Shown here: piece by piece, positions 7,533-14,837 of the stretch
How positions within the stretch are numbered: position 1 is the first letter of the stretch
Layout: each line of letters opens with the position of its first letter
Assembly (NCBI GenBank): GCA_964578975.1
Contig: CAZOFA010000016.1
Coordinates: forward strand, 1 to 33,229
Length of the DNA stretch: 33,229 nt
Source of the DNA: CAYRUP01 sp964578975
GTDB lineage: Bacteria; Pseudomonadota; Gammaproteobacteria; DSM-16500
Direction: 5' to 3'
Notes under the pieces: generated by a model
Databases searched by the model: none
Told to the model about the DNA's origin: nothing
What the model saw: the letters and a program-made list of their open reading frames with translations, nothing else
Position numbers and translations under genes: made by a program

Positions 7533-8091
7533 AATCGCCCTTAGCTTCTGAAAGCAATTTAATCGTTCCTTCATTGAGATCGGCTAACATACCCACCGCA
7601 TGCACGATGGTGTCCGGTTGGGTGATAACCACTGAGTGATTGGTTTCTGCTTGTTGCTTATCAGGAAACACTGTTAATGAAGCAGTTTTCATGATGGTAT
7701 TGGGATTTTCTGAGTCAGGCGGATGATTGATGATGACATTGTCAGAAAAAATAATTTGTTCGATGCCGTTCAATGCACGCGCGGTGTTGGCATTGATATA
7801 CCAAGGTTGGGGCGATTGACGATACACCGTCACGTGCGGCTGTGTGATATAAGTCGTGTCATTTTCAACATAATGCACCATCTTGGGTGCTTCAATTTTT
7901 AACGCGGGATTGCCTTCTTTATTTAAGATGAGCGCAGCCACGTTTTCCATATACGCATCTGGTTGATCATTATCGTCATCCGCATTTGATGAGACGGATT
8001 GATTGGATAGCACAATCGACCATGCGCTTAACGTGATGGCAATCACCAGCAATACACCCATCGTCGAATTTTTAAATGAAAAAATATCCAT
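7516..8091 (-). CDS. lptC: LptC, inner-membrane anchor of the LPS bridge
   Basis: LptC is a bitopic inner-membrane protein that receives LPS from LptB2FG and hands it to LptA. It has 191 residues, the same as E. coli LptC. One N-terminal membrane helix (about residues 11-29, MGVLLVIAITLSAWSIVLS) is followed by a periplasmic beta-jellyroll rich in alternating hydrophobics (IEAPKMVHYVENDTTYITQP, then IIFSDNVIINHPP). Sequence conservation in this family is low, and the call rests on size, topology and its place between kdsC and lptA. The start is two bases after the kdsC stop. Confidence 0.9.
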   Translation of the reverse strand: MDIFSFKNSTMGVLLVIAITLSAWSIVLSNQSVSSNADDDNDQPDAYMENVAALILNKEGNPALKIEAPKMVHYVENDTTYITQPHVTVYRQSPQPWYINANTARALNGIEQIIFSDNVIINHPPDSENPNTIMKTASLTVFPDKQQAETNHSVVITQPDTIVHAVGMLADLNEGTIKLLSEAKGDYVPSS

Positions 8092-8093
8092 GC

Positions 8094-8639
8094 TTACCTT
8101 TGCAAATAAGAATCAATAACCGTTTGATAGGTGCCTTGTGCATGCATGATAAATTCACATAATTCACGCACCGCACCATTTCCCCCAGACGCTTGTGTCA
8201 TCCACGCGGTATTTTCTTGAATGACTTTTGGCGCATTAGGAACGGTAACAGAAAACCCAACACGACGTAATAAGGGTAAATCTGGTAAATCATCGCCGAT
8301 ATAAGCAATTTCAGCATCGGTTATTTGTAATTTTTGTTTTAATTCTTCGTACGCTTGTAATTTATCGGCTTGACCTTGGTAAACATGTTCGATTTTTAAA
8401 TCTTGCATACGTTTTTCAACGGCGGCTGATTTGCGTGCAGTAATGATCGCCACATGCACACCCGTTTGTTGCAGCATTTTAATGCCCATCCCATCTTGCA
8501 CATTAAAAATCTTTATTTCAGTCCCATTCGGGTCATAAAGTAGGGAGCCCGTGGTCAAAACACCATCCACATCCGCAATTAAAAGCCGTACTCTTTTGGC
8601 CGATTTAGATAATTCTTGAATATTTTCAATAGGTTGCAT
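8094..8639 (-). CDS. kdsC: KdsC, Kdo-8-phosphate phosphatase
   Basis: KdsC dephosphorylates 3-deoxy-D-manno-octulosonate 8-phosphate to Kdo, needed for the LPS inner core. The 181-residue protein is a capless HAD phosphatase. The nucleophile motif is LLIADVDGVLT (DxD, about residues 20-30), motif II is the T of IITARKS, and motif III is KLQ...AYIGDDLPDLPLL. The tail AVRELCEFIM is typical of KdsC. The start is preceded by GAGG. It leads the kdsC-lptC-lptA-lptB operon. The isomerase gene kdsD, next to kdsC in enterobacteria, is here about 14 kb away at 22616. Confidence 0.94.
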   Translation of the reverse strand: MQPIENIQELSKSAKRVRLLIADVDGVLTTGSLLYDPNGTEIKIFNVQDGMGIKMLQQTGVHVAIITARKSAAVEKRMQDLKIEHVYQGQADKLQAYEELKQKLQITDAEIAYIGDDLPDLPLLRRVGFSVTVPNAPKVIQENTAWMTQASGGNGAVRELCEFIMHAQGTYQTVIDSYLQR

Positions 8640-8781
8640 ATTGACGCCTCAAAACCAGTTTTGCATACAGGGAGGTTATTTTACCCTGAAATAGGTAATT
8701 TAAGGAAAAATTTTTACTATATTCAGAGCGTAATACGTATTATCATAACCGCCTATTGAGCGACAAAATAAGGTGTTTATC

Positions 8782-9015
8782 ATGACTGAATCAGAAAAAC
8801 CGAGACGTTTATTTCGCTCCCGCAAACAACGCGTGTTCGCAGGCGTGTGTGGTGGTGTGGCAGAATATTTTAATGTTGATCCGACTTGGATCAGGCTGCT
8901 ATTTATCTTGTTGTGTTTGCTAGGTCTCGGTGCTTTCATCATTATTTATCTAATATTTTGGTTGATTGTGCCGCTTGCACCTCAAACAGATGTATGCCCA
9001 CATTGCAAAAAATGA
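8782..9015 (+). CDS. PspC-domain small membrane protein
   Basis: This 77-residue protein has a PspC domain: a basic N-terminus (KPRRLFRSRKQR), the hallmark VFAGVCGGVAEYFNVDPTWIRLLF, a long hydrophobic helix (ILLCLLGLGAFIIIYLIFWLIVPL) and a short tail with a CPHCKK motif. PspC proteins act in the phage-shock/envelope-stress response; no PspA or PspB is nearby, so only the domain is asserted. I choose the ATG at 8782, with AAGG nine bases upstream, over an in-frame GTG at 8773. It stops directly before mlaF and may be cotranscribed with the Mla genes. The two-cysteine tail could bind metal. Confidence 0.88.
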   Translation: MTESEKPRRLFRSRKQRVFAGVCGGVAEYFNVDPTWIRLLFILLCLLGLGAFIIIYLIFWLIVPLAPQTDVCPHCKK

Positions 9016-9021
9016 GTGTGT

Positions 9022-9822
9022 ATGGAAAATTTGGTCACGATTAAAAATATGCATTTTAAACGAAATAGTCGCACTATTTTTGATGGGATGGATATTGATA
9101 TTCCGCGTGGCAAAATCGTTGCGATTATGGGTCCGAGTGGAACGGGAAAAACCACGCTCTTGCGTTTGATCGGTGGTCAATTACAACCAAGTGAAGGCGC
9201 CATCACTGTCGCAGGAAAAATTATTCACGAACTTTCTCAAAAAGAGTTATACAAATTACGTAACAAAATGGGTATGTTATTTCAAACCGGTGGTTTGTTT
9301 ACGCATCTCAATGTATTTGAAAACGTGGCATTTCCGTTGCGCGAACATACACAGTTATCCGATGCGATGATTCGCAGTTTAGTCTTAATTAAATTACAAA
9401 TGGTCGGATTGCGCGGTGCGCGTGATTTAATGCCAAGTGAATTATCCGGTGGCATGGCGCGTCGCGTTGCGCTTGCACGTGCGATTGCACTTGATCCAGA
9501 ATTAATTATGTATGATGAACCTTTATCAGGGCAGGATCCTATTTCAATGGGCGTGTTGGTGAAACTCATTCGAAACTTAAATGATGCGTTGGGGTTAACG
9601 AGTGTCATCGTGTCGCATGATGTGCAAGAGACATTAAGCATCGCCGATTATGTGTATGTGATGTCAAACGGTAAATTAATCGGTAAAGGAACGCCGGATG
9701 AAATTCGTCAACATTCCGCAAAAGAATTGCAACAATTTATTCAAGGTTATCCAGATGGTCCGGTCGCATTTCATTATCCGGCGCGCAAATTATCCGATGA
9801 TTTGTTGGAGACAGTAGAATGA
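9022..9822 (+). CDS. mlaF: MlaF, ATPase of the Mla phospholipid transporter
   Basis: MlaF powers MlaFEDB, which moves phospholipids between inner and outer membrane to keep outer-membrane asymmetry. The protein has about 267 residues (E. coli 269). Motifs seen are Walker A MGPSGTGKTTLL (about 36), Q-loop LFQTGGLFTHLNVFENVAFPLRE, signature LSGGMARRVALARAIALDP, Walker B LIMYDEPLSGQDP and H-loop VIVSHDVQETL. The TGGLF and GGMARRVALAR wording is specific for MlaF. The ATG at 9022 is preferred over the GTG at 9016, which abuts the preceding stop. The gene overlaps mlaE by four bases. Confidence 0.95.
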   Translation: MENLVTIKNMHFKRNSRTIFDGMDIDIPRGKIVAIMGPSGTGKTTLLRLIGGQLQPSEGAITVAGKIIHELSQKELYKLRNKMGMLFQTGGLFTHLNVFENVAFPLREHTQLSDAMIRSLVLIKLQMVGLRGARDLMPSELSGGMARRVALARAIALDPELIMYDEPLSGQDPISMGVLVKLIRNLNDALGLTSVIVSHDVQETLSIADYVYVMSNGKLIGKGTPDEIRQHSAKELQQFIQGYPDGPVAFHYPARKLSDDLLETVE

Positions 9823-10598
9823 ATCAAATTGCCCAGTTAGGGCGTTTAGGGATTGAGATCATCCGTGATTATGGCAAAGCGGGTTTGTTGCTTTACCATA
9901 CTTTTTTTCGCATTCCCAATGTGCGCAAAGGATTTCCGTTAGTTTTACAACAAATTTATGCGGAAGGTGTTCTTTCGCTGGTGATTATTATCGTATCGAG
10001 TTTGTTTATTGGCATGGTCGTTGCATTGCAAGGTTATCACACCCTCGCGAAATTTGGTGCGTCAGCAGAACTTGGGCCGTTAGTGGCATTGAGTGTCGCG
10101 CGTGAATTAGGCCCCGTGGTCACCGCATTATTATTTGCCGGTCGTGCAGGTTCTGCCATCACCGCAGAAATTGGTTTGATGAAAGCAACTGAGCAATTGT
10201 CGAGTATGGAAATGATGGCGGTGAATCCCATTCATCGCGTGATTTCACCGCGCTTATGGGGTGGATTTATTTCGATGCCACTGCTCACATTAATTTTTAA
10301 TGTGACTGCCATTTATGGCGCGTATCTGGTCGGAGTGAAATGGTTAGGATTAGACGCAGGTGCATTTTGGTCGAATATGCAAGCCTCCGTTGATTTTCGT
10401 GTGGATGTGATCAACGGAATTTATAAAAGTATTGTATTTGGATTTGTTGTCTCTTGGATATCTGTGTATCAAGGTTATTTTGCACAACCAACATCAGCAG
10501 GTATTGCCGGTGCAACAACTCGTACAGTGGTTTATTCTTCATTAGCAATTCTCGGTTTAGATTTTGTCTTAACCGCCATGATGATAGGGGGTTGGTGA
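9819..10598 (+). CDS. mlaE: MlaE, permease of the Mla transporter
   Basis: This 259-residue inner-membrane permease (E. coli 260) has about five to six hydrophobic segments. Family markers are VSSLFIGMVVALQGYHTLAKFGA, LVALSVARELGPVVTALLFAGRAGSAI, the LMKATEQLSSMEMMAVNP segment after it, and a C-terminal TTRTVVYSSLAILGLDFVLTAMM. It pairs with MlaF and sits under the MlaD hexamer. It starts inside the mlaF stop (ATGA) and is one base from mlaD, indicating tight coupling. Confidence 0.96.
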   Translation: MNQIAQLGRLGIEIIRDYGKAGLLLYHTFFRIPNVRKGFPLVLQQIYAEGVLSLVIIIVSSLFIGMVVALQGYHTLAKFGASAELGPLVALSVARELGPVVTALLFAGRAGSAITAEIGLMKATEQLSSMEMMAVNPIHRVISPRLWGGFISMPLLTLIFNVTAIYGAYLVGVKWLGLDAGAFWSNMQASVDFRVDVINGIYKSIVFGFVVSWISVYQGYFAQPTSAGIAGATTRTVVYSSLAILGLDFVLTAMMIGGW

Positions 10599-10599
10599 T

Positions 10600-11154
10600 A
10601 TGTTATCTCAGCGATTAGTTGAGACGTTAGTTGGGTTGTTTTTATTAGCGGCCATTGCAGCGCTTTTAGTGTTGGCATTTAAAGTCAGTGGACTCACGAG
10701 TTTTTTTACCAAAGAAGGTTACAATGTGACAGCTGAATTTGATGACATTGGTCAACTAAAAGTGCGCGCGGCCATTAAAATTGGCGGTGTCACAGTTGGC
10801 GAAGTGGCTGGTATTCGGCTGGATCCGACATCTTATCGGGCCGTCGTCACGCTACACATGAATTCCAATATAAATAATATTCCTGATGATTCGTCTGCAG
10901 CGATTTTAACAGCAGGATTATTGGGCGATAATTATGTGGAAATTACACCCATGTATAGCGCCACATTTTTAAAATCTGGTAGTCAAATTCAAGAAACTCA
11001 TTCTGCCATGATTTTGGAAAAATTAGTCGGACAATTATTATTTAAAATTGGTAACAGTAATAATAATTCTTCGAGTGATAGCACGGCGGGAAATTCGACC
11101 ACGAAAGATGTTAAAAAAGATGAAACCACTACTATGACTGGAGTTAAAAAATGA
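10600..11154 (+). CDS. mlaD: MlaD, MCE-domain substrate-binding ring protein
   Basis: MlaD is anchored in the inner membrane by one N-terminal helix (about residues 8-28, LVGLFLLAAIAALLVLAFKV). Its periplasmic MCE domain forms a hexameric ring that guides phospholipids. The MCE core is seen as YNVTAEFDDIGQLKVRAAIKIGGVTVGEV (about 43-72) followed by LTAGLLGDNYVEITP. Length 184 against 183 in E. coli. The C-terminal tail is low-complexity (Asn/Ser/Thr/Lys). It overlaps mlaC by four bases. Confidence 0.95.
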   Translation: MLSQRLVETLVGLFLLAAIAALLVLAFKVSGLTSFFTKEGYNVTAEFDDIGQLKVRAAIKIGGVTVGEVAGIRLDPTSYRAVVTLHMNSNINNIPDDSSAAILTAGLLGDNYVEITPMYSATFLKSGSQIQETHSAMILEKLVGQLLFKIGNSNNNSSSDSTAGNSTTKDVKKDETTTMTGVKK

Positions 11155-11786
11155 AGAAAATTTTTCTATCGATACTATCTTTTTTTGCAATAGGATGTTT
11201 GTTATTTTCGCTGACAGCGCAAGCCGCTGGCGGTCCTGTTGGCATGTTGCAATCAGTTGCAGACCAAATGATTGCAAGTCTTAAACAAAATAAAACTTCA
11301 CTCAAAGAAAATCCTGGGCTGGTTTATTCACTCGCTACACGCATTATTGTGCCGCACGCTGATCTCGATGAAATGTCGAAACGAGTGTTGCCTCCGCAAA
11401 CCTGGAACAGTGCGAGCGCCAGTCAGCGTCAAGTTTTCAAAAAAGAATTTTCCACGTTATTAGTTCGAACTTACGCTTCAGCGTTAGCGCAATATCGTGA
11501 TGAAACCGTGAAATTTTTTCCTGTGCGCGGCGGTGATGCTGGTCGATCAACGGTTCGTGTGAATAGCCAAATTATCCGTTCCAACGGTCCTTCGATTTCT
11601 GTGAGTTACAATGTTGTTTCCCGCGGTGGTCAATGGAAATTATATGACATGACCGTGGAAGGCGTGAGCATGTTAGAAAGTTTCCGTTCGCAATTTGCCG
11701 ATCAATTGGCGCGTGGTGACATGGCGAGTTTGATTAAAGTGTTGAAACAACATAATGGCTATAATGCGAATCGCAGCGGAGATTGA
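11151..11786 (+). CDS. mlaC: MlaC, periplasmic phospholipid carrier
   Basis: MlaC shuttles phospholipids across the periplasm between the outer-membrane MlaA complex and MlaD. The 211 residues equal E. coli MlaC. A Sec signal peptide (MKKIFLSILSFFAIGCLLFSLTAQAA) precedes the MlaC/Ttg2D domain, with characteristic YSLATRIIVPHADLDEMSKRVL and FKKEFSTLLVRTYASALAQY (about 60-110), and ISVSYNVVSRGGQWKLYDMTVEGVSML near the C-terminus. No mlaA gene is in this window. Confidence 0.94.
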   Translation: MKKIFLSILSFFAIGCLLFSLTAQAAGGPVGMLQSVADQMIASLKQNKTSLKENPGLVYSLATRIIVPHADLDEMSKRVLPPQTWNSASASQRQVFKKEFSTLLVRTYASALAQYRDETVKFFPVRGGDAGRSTVRVNSQIIRSNGPSISVSYNVVSRGGQWKLYDMTVEGVSMLESFRSQFADQLARGDMASLIKVLKQHNGYNANRSGD

Positions 11787-11793
11787 TTCATCC

Positions 11794-12099
11794 ATGCCGG
11801 CTAATATTTTAAATCAAAATGGTCGCCTGATAATTTCAGGCGATTTAAATTTTTCAACCGTGACAACTTTGTGGAAACAAAGTTTGCCATTATTGTCAGC
11901 GGTTGAAGAAATTAATTTTGATTTGAGTCAGGTGAAATCTTCCAATAGTGCAGGCCTTGCGCTGTTACTGGAATGGTTGAAATATGCGAAGCGCGTAAAA
12001 AAAACCATTCGGTTTTCGGAAATTCCAAATCAACTGAAATCTATTTTATCTGCGGGTGGGATTGAAGACTTAATTTGTAATCGTTCACAAAGTCTCTAA
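11794..12099 (+). CDS. mlaB: MlaB, STAS-domain subunit of the Mla transporter
   Basis: MlaB is a small cytoplasmic STAS-domain protein that binds MlaF and stimulates its ATPase. From the ATG at 11794 it has 101 residues (E. coli 97). The STAS core is INFDLSQVKSSNSAGLALLLEWLKYAKR, with the serine in the position phosphorylated in anti-anti-sigma factors. An in-frame ATG at 11755 would overlap mlaC by 32 bases; the 11794 start has GGAGA upstream, at a slightly long distance. It closes the operon; ibaG and murA, which follow in E. coli, are not present. A large palindrome lies directly downstream. Confidence 0.9.
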   Translation: MPANILNQNGRLIISGDLNFSTVTTLWKQSLPLLSAVEEINFDLSQVKSSNSAGLALLLEWLKYAKRVKKTIRFSEIPNQLKSILSAGGIEDLICNRSQSL

Positions 12100-12120
12100 C
12101 AAACTCGTCATTACAAGCCT

Positions 12121-12218
12121 TTTACTCGTCATTGCGAGCGTAGCGAAGCAATCCCAAGTTATCTTGATTCACACAAAAAAACCTGGATTGCTTCGCTACG
12201 CTCGCAATGACGAGTAAA
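12121..12218. repeat. Large perfect palindrome, family B (GTCATTGCGAGCGTAGCGAA type)
   Basis: Two perfect 34-base arms (12121-12154 and 12185-12218) flank a 30-base centre. The left arm begins TTTACTCGTCATTGCGAGCG and ends AAGCAATCC; the right arm is its exact reverse complement. It lies between convergent genes (mlaB and the 12230-12784 gene) and could form a long hairpin or act as a bidirectional terminator. A partial degenerate copy of the left edge (ACTCGTCATTACAAGC) lies just before it at about 12103. Confidence 0.92.
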
Positions 12219-12229
12219 TGACAAAGAAG

Positions 12230-12784
12230 TTACTTAACGTTGCGTCGAATGTGACTGCCAGCGGTGACGTAAGCCTGATGTTGATCGAGAATCGATTTGA
12301 AATTTCCAAGTTCAGGTTTTGCAAATTCTGTAATGTAAAGATGAAGATCGGTCGCCAGTCTTCCTAATCCCATTTGAAAATTAACTGTATTTTCCTGCAG
12401 ATATTTTTGTACTTCATCAGCATTGTTTTCATAAAGTGATTGCAAACTGCTTACAGCGTGCTTGGCGAGATCCTGTATATTGGGCTCTTTTTTATTTATT
12501 ATATTGTTTAATACTTTTTCAACGAGAGCTAATCTTATTCTTCGAATGTTACATGCATGTTCATAATCTCCCTCTGCATAATAAAATTTTTCTTCTTTAT
12601 CTTTTGCGCGTTCTAATTCTCCCTCGAGATAATTTATATTGTTGCAAAGGAGTTCTATACAATGCTGCAAAATAAATCCTGGAATTTCATTTGGTTTGAG
12701 CTTAGCTGCTTTCTCTCGAAATTTTTCAAGCTCTTGCATTTTTGCTAGGGCTCGAATCTCTTCTGGAGTTTTCGTAAAAAACAT
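12230..12784 (-). CDS. Hypothetical helical protein
   Basis: I do not recognise a family. The 184-residue product has no signal peptide or membrane segment. It is rich in charged residues and predicted helical throughout, with a coiled-coil-like stretch NNINYLEGELERAKDKEEKF (about 48-67). The N-terminus MFFTKTPEEIRALAKMQELEKFREKAAKLKPNEIP is also helix-forming. It is AT-rich and sits with the ankyrin-repeat gene on the same strand, 122 bases away, so it may belong to the same accessory island and could be a secreted effector. That is inference from neighbourhood only. Confidence 0.7.
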   Translation of the reverse strand: MFFTKTPEEIRALAKMQELEKFREKAAKLKPNEIPGFILQHCIELLCNNINYLEGELERAKDKEEKFYYAEGDYEHACNIRRIRLALVEKVLNNIINKKEPNIQDLAKHAVSSLQSLYENNADEVQKYLQENTVNFQMGLGRLATDLHLYITEFAKPELGNFKSILDQHQAYVTAGSHIRRNVK

Positions 12785-12906
12785 TTTTTATATCCCTCGT
12801 CGTGTGCTTAACTATCTGCCCATTATATGCTCAATTTATTAACAATATATTAACAGAATAATTAAAAAATATTATAATTTTCAATGTGTTATCGGTGTCC
12901 AGCTCT

Positions 12907-14625
12907 TTATCGTGGACCTCGAGATGGTCTTGGATTTGAAGAGGAAACCGTTGGCAAGGTTTCATTTGAACTTGTCCTAGAAAATTTTCCCAGTCGACTT
13001 GGACGACCTAATTTTTCTTCAATTTTTAAATATTCATTTTTTAATTCAATCGCAAACGCTTTTAATGCAGCGTTATTATTACTTTTCATTGCAGTATGAA
13101 TTGCTTGCAGCGCATTATGATAACAATTTAGTTTTAATTCGTCATTTTCTTGTGTGTTGGCAAACTCACGATAGGCGGTTGCCAGTTCATAAAAAATTTC
13201 AGCTTTATTTTCTGGTGTGATTTGCCCGGCTTTTATAAAATTTGCTAATCGAGTAATTTTAAATTCAGGCTTTTCAATTTTGACTTCATCTCTTTCTTCA
13301 TTCGCATGATCGTGTTTGATTTTTTCTGGTAAATTAATCGCGTATTTATTTAATGCTTCAAACACTGCAACACAATAGCTAATCCCGTCTCTCGAATTAT
13401 GTATGTGCTCAATACTATCTAAATGTGCAAGATGACTTTTTGCAAGTGCTTTACCAATGAAATAATAATTTTTCAAATAGCCTTCAGGATTTTTTATACT
13501 CTTGGGTGCGAAGAGTTCTCTGAAGGATTCTTCGAGCAAAACTTCTATGTATTCACAGACACCTATATCAGTTTCATTGGCAAATCCATGCGCGCGAAAA
13601 TAATTTTTTTCATTTTCCAAAAATAATTGTTGAGCCAAACAGTTATAAAAGTTTTTAGGAAAATGCGTTTCAATACCTGCGAGTTGATTAATAAAATAAG
13701 CACCGATGTAAGACAATGTGCTGCTTCCAGCCATGCTGTCAATCGTACTTTTTAGAAAACCGCGTTCTTCTAACAAGACAGCCCAGAGGTTTTCAAGCAT
13801 TTTTTCGCTATAAAATGTGGCTGGGAATGGTTTTAATTTTTTCGCCAATGAATTAAAAAACATAGATTTAAAAGCAGGTTTCAGTAAATCAATATTTGCT
13901 TTGGCTTCTAAAAGAGCCATGATTTTTTGGGTTTGACGATTAGCGATGGCCTCATCAAGCGGTGTTAAACCTGTTTCTCGATCCATTGTATTCGGATCAG
14001 CCCCTGCACCTAATAATAATTTTGCAGATTCGATATGCTCCTTTTGGAGCGTTGAAATGAGTAAGTGTGTGAGCCATGCTTGATCCCGAGGATTATTCCA
14101 ATCTGCTTTGCTCAATAATACGCTCATTGTTTCGGTAAAATTTTTCAGAGCAGCTTGTCTTAATGGCCTTAAAAGCATTTCTTTATCTTGCTCACTCCAT
14201 CTGGTTTCTTCTAATAATGCATTGACCATATCCACTTGGCCTGTGTTCGCAGCATAGAGCAGCGGATAGCTTAATAAATTTCTATCGATTTTTTCCCAGT
14301 CAGTGGCTTGTAATATTTCTCGCACCATTTTAAGTTTGCGTTGCGTAATGGCGGTTAAGAGCGATCTTGTATCATCTTCTAAGACATGTTTCGGATCCGC
14401 ACCTTTTTCAAGTAGTGCGCTCACAATATCGGTATAACCATTTCCAACAGCATAGGAAAGTAAGGTTCTGCCTACTTTATTCTTGGCATTGATATCCACG
14501 TGCTCCGATTTATTTTCTAAAACTTCTGCCACGTTCAGATTTTTTATAGCGTCAACTACAATGCTTATGTCTGTCGCTGTTAAATTCTCGTCAGCTATTG
14601 CTCTAAATAATTTTCTTAAAGACAT
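12907..14625 (-). CDS. Ankyrin-repeat protein, candidate effector
   Basis: This 572-residue cytoplasmic-type protein has no signal peptide. The N-terminal half holds about five to six ankyrin repeats (about residues 45-255); the clearest are NKVGRTLLSYAVGNGYTDIVSALLEKGADP and the AKLLLGAGADPNTMDRETGLTPLDEAIANRQ unit. Others, such as LLSYPLLYAANTGQVDMVNALLEE, are degenerate. The C-terminal half is helical, of unknown fold, and ends in a basic Ser/Pro-rich tail (SNPRPSRGPR). Ankyrin proteins in intracellular Legionellales are often Dot/Icm effectors that bind host proteins, so an effector role is plausible but not shown. Its ATG is preceded by GAGGT. Confidence 0.85.
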   Translation of the reverse strand: MSLRKLFRAIADENLTATDISIVVDAIKNLNVAEVLENKSEHVDINAKNKVGRTLLSYAVGNGYTDIVSALLEKGADPKHVLEDDTRSLLTAITQRKLKMVREILQATDWEKIDRNLLSYPLLYAANTGQVDMVNALLEETRWSEQDKEMLLRPLRQAALKNFTETMSVLLSKADWNNPRDQAWLTHLLISTLQKEHIESAKLLLGAGADPNTMDRETGLTPLDEAIANRQTQKIMALLEAKANIDLLKPAFKSMFFNSLAKKLKPFPATFYSEKMLENLWAVLLEERGFLKSTIDSMAGSSTLSYIGAYFINQLAGIETHFPKNFYNCLAQQLFLENEKNYFRAHGFANETDIGVCEYIEVLLEESFRELFAPKSIKNPEGYLKNYYFIGKALAKSHLAHLDSIEHIHNSRDGISYCVAVFEALNKYAINLPEKIKHDHANEERDEVKIEKPEFKITRLANFIKAGQITPENKAEIFYELATAYREFANTQENDELKLNCYHNALQAIHTAMKSNNNAALKAFAIELKNEYLKIEEKLGRPSRLGKFSRTSSNETLPTVSSSNPRPSRGPR

Positions 14626-14654
14626 TTATCGTACCTCGTATGGGCCAATATTAT

Positions 14655-14682
14655 TGCATAATAATTGTTCAGTGTATATCAA
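14655..14682 (-). promoter_or_regulatory. Putative promoter of the ankyrin-repeat gene
   Basis: On the minus strand TTGATA (14677-14682) and TATGCA (14655-14660) are 16 bases apart, 30 bases before the start codon. The -10 is a weak match, so the call is tentative. Confidence 0.3.
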
Positions 14683-14785
14683 CGAAAATTATTTGTCATA
14701 AAAATCAATTAGTTATAAAAGAAGTGCTCGGATGAAAATAAAGAAATAAAGAAAAGTAAGTTACAGTGAAAACAGCGGCACTGGG

Positions 14786-14803
14786 TGCCAGCTTTCGCTG
14801 GCA
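14786..14803. repeat. Small hairpin, family D (TGCCAGC-TTTC-GCTGGCA)
   Basis: A perfect 7-bp stem with a TTTC loop is followed by TGACACAG, giving the same ATGAC edge as the other palindromes. It lies downstream of the degP stop and may be part of its terminator, but no strong T run follows. The rest of 14626-14837 holds only the putative ankyrin promoter. Confidence 0.6.
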
Positions 14804-14837
14804 TGACACAGTATGTGTTTTTACAAAGGGGGAAATT

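Noticed and set aside
8731..8742. Perfect 12-bp palindrome TAATACGTATTA upstream of the PspC gene, considered as an operator
   Set aside because: It is AT-rich and short, no promoter boxes align with it, and such palindromes occur by chance in this composition.
9282..9641. A 119-codon minus-strand frame inside mlaF
   Set aside because: It is antisense to the Q-loop-to-H-loop region of a clear ATPase and has no family features.
12907..13000. A CaaX or similar lipidation box in the ankyrin protein at 12907-14625
   Set aside because: Its C-terminus is SNPRPSRGPR with no cysteine, so it does not share the tail of the 26696-32587 pair.
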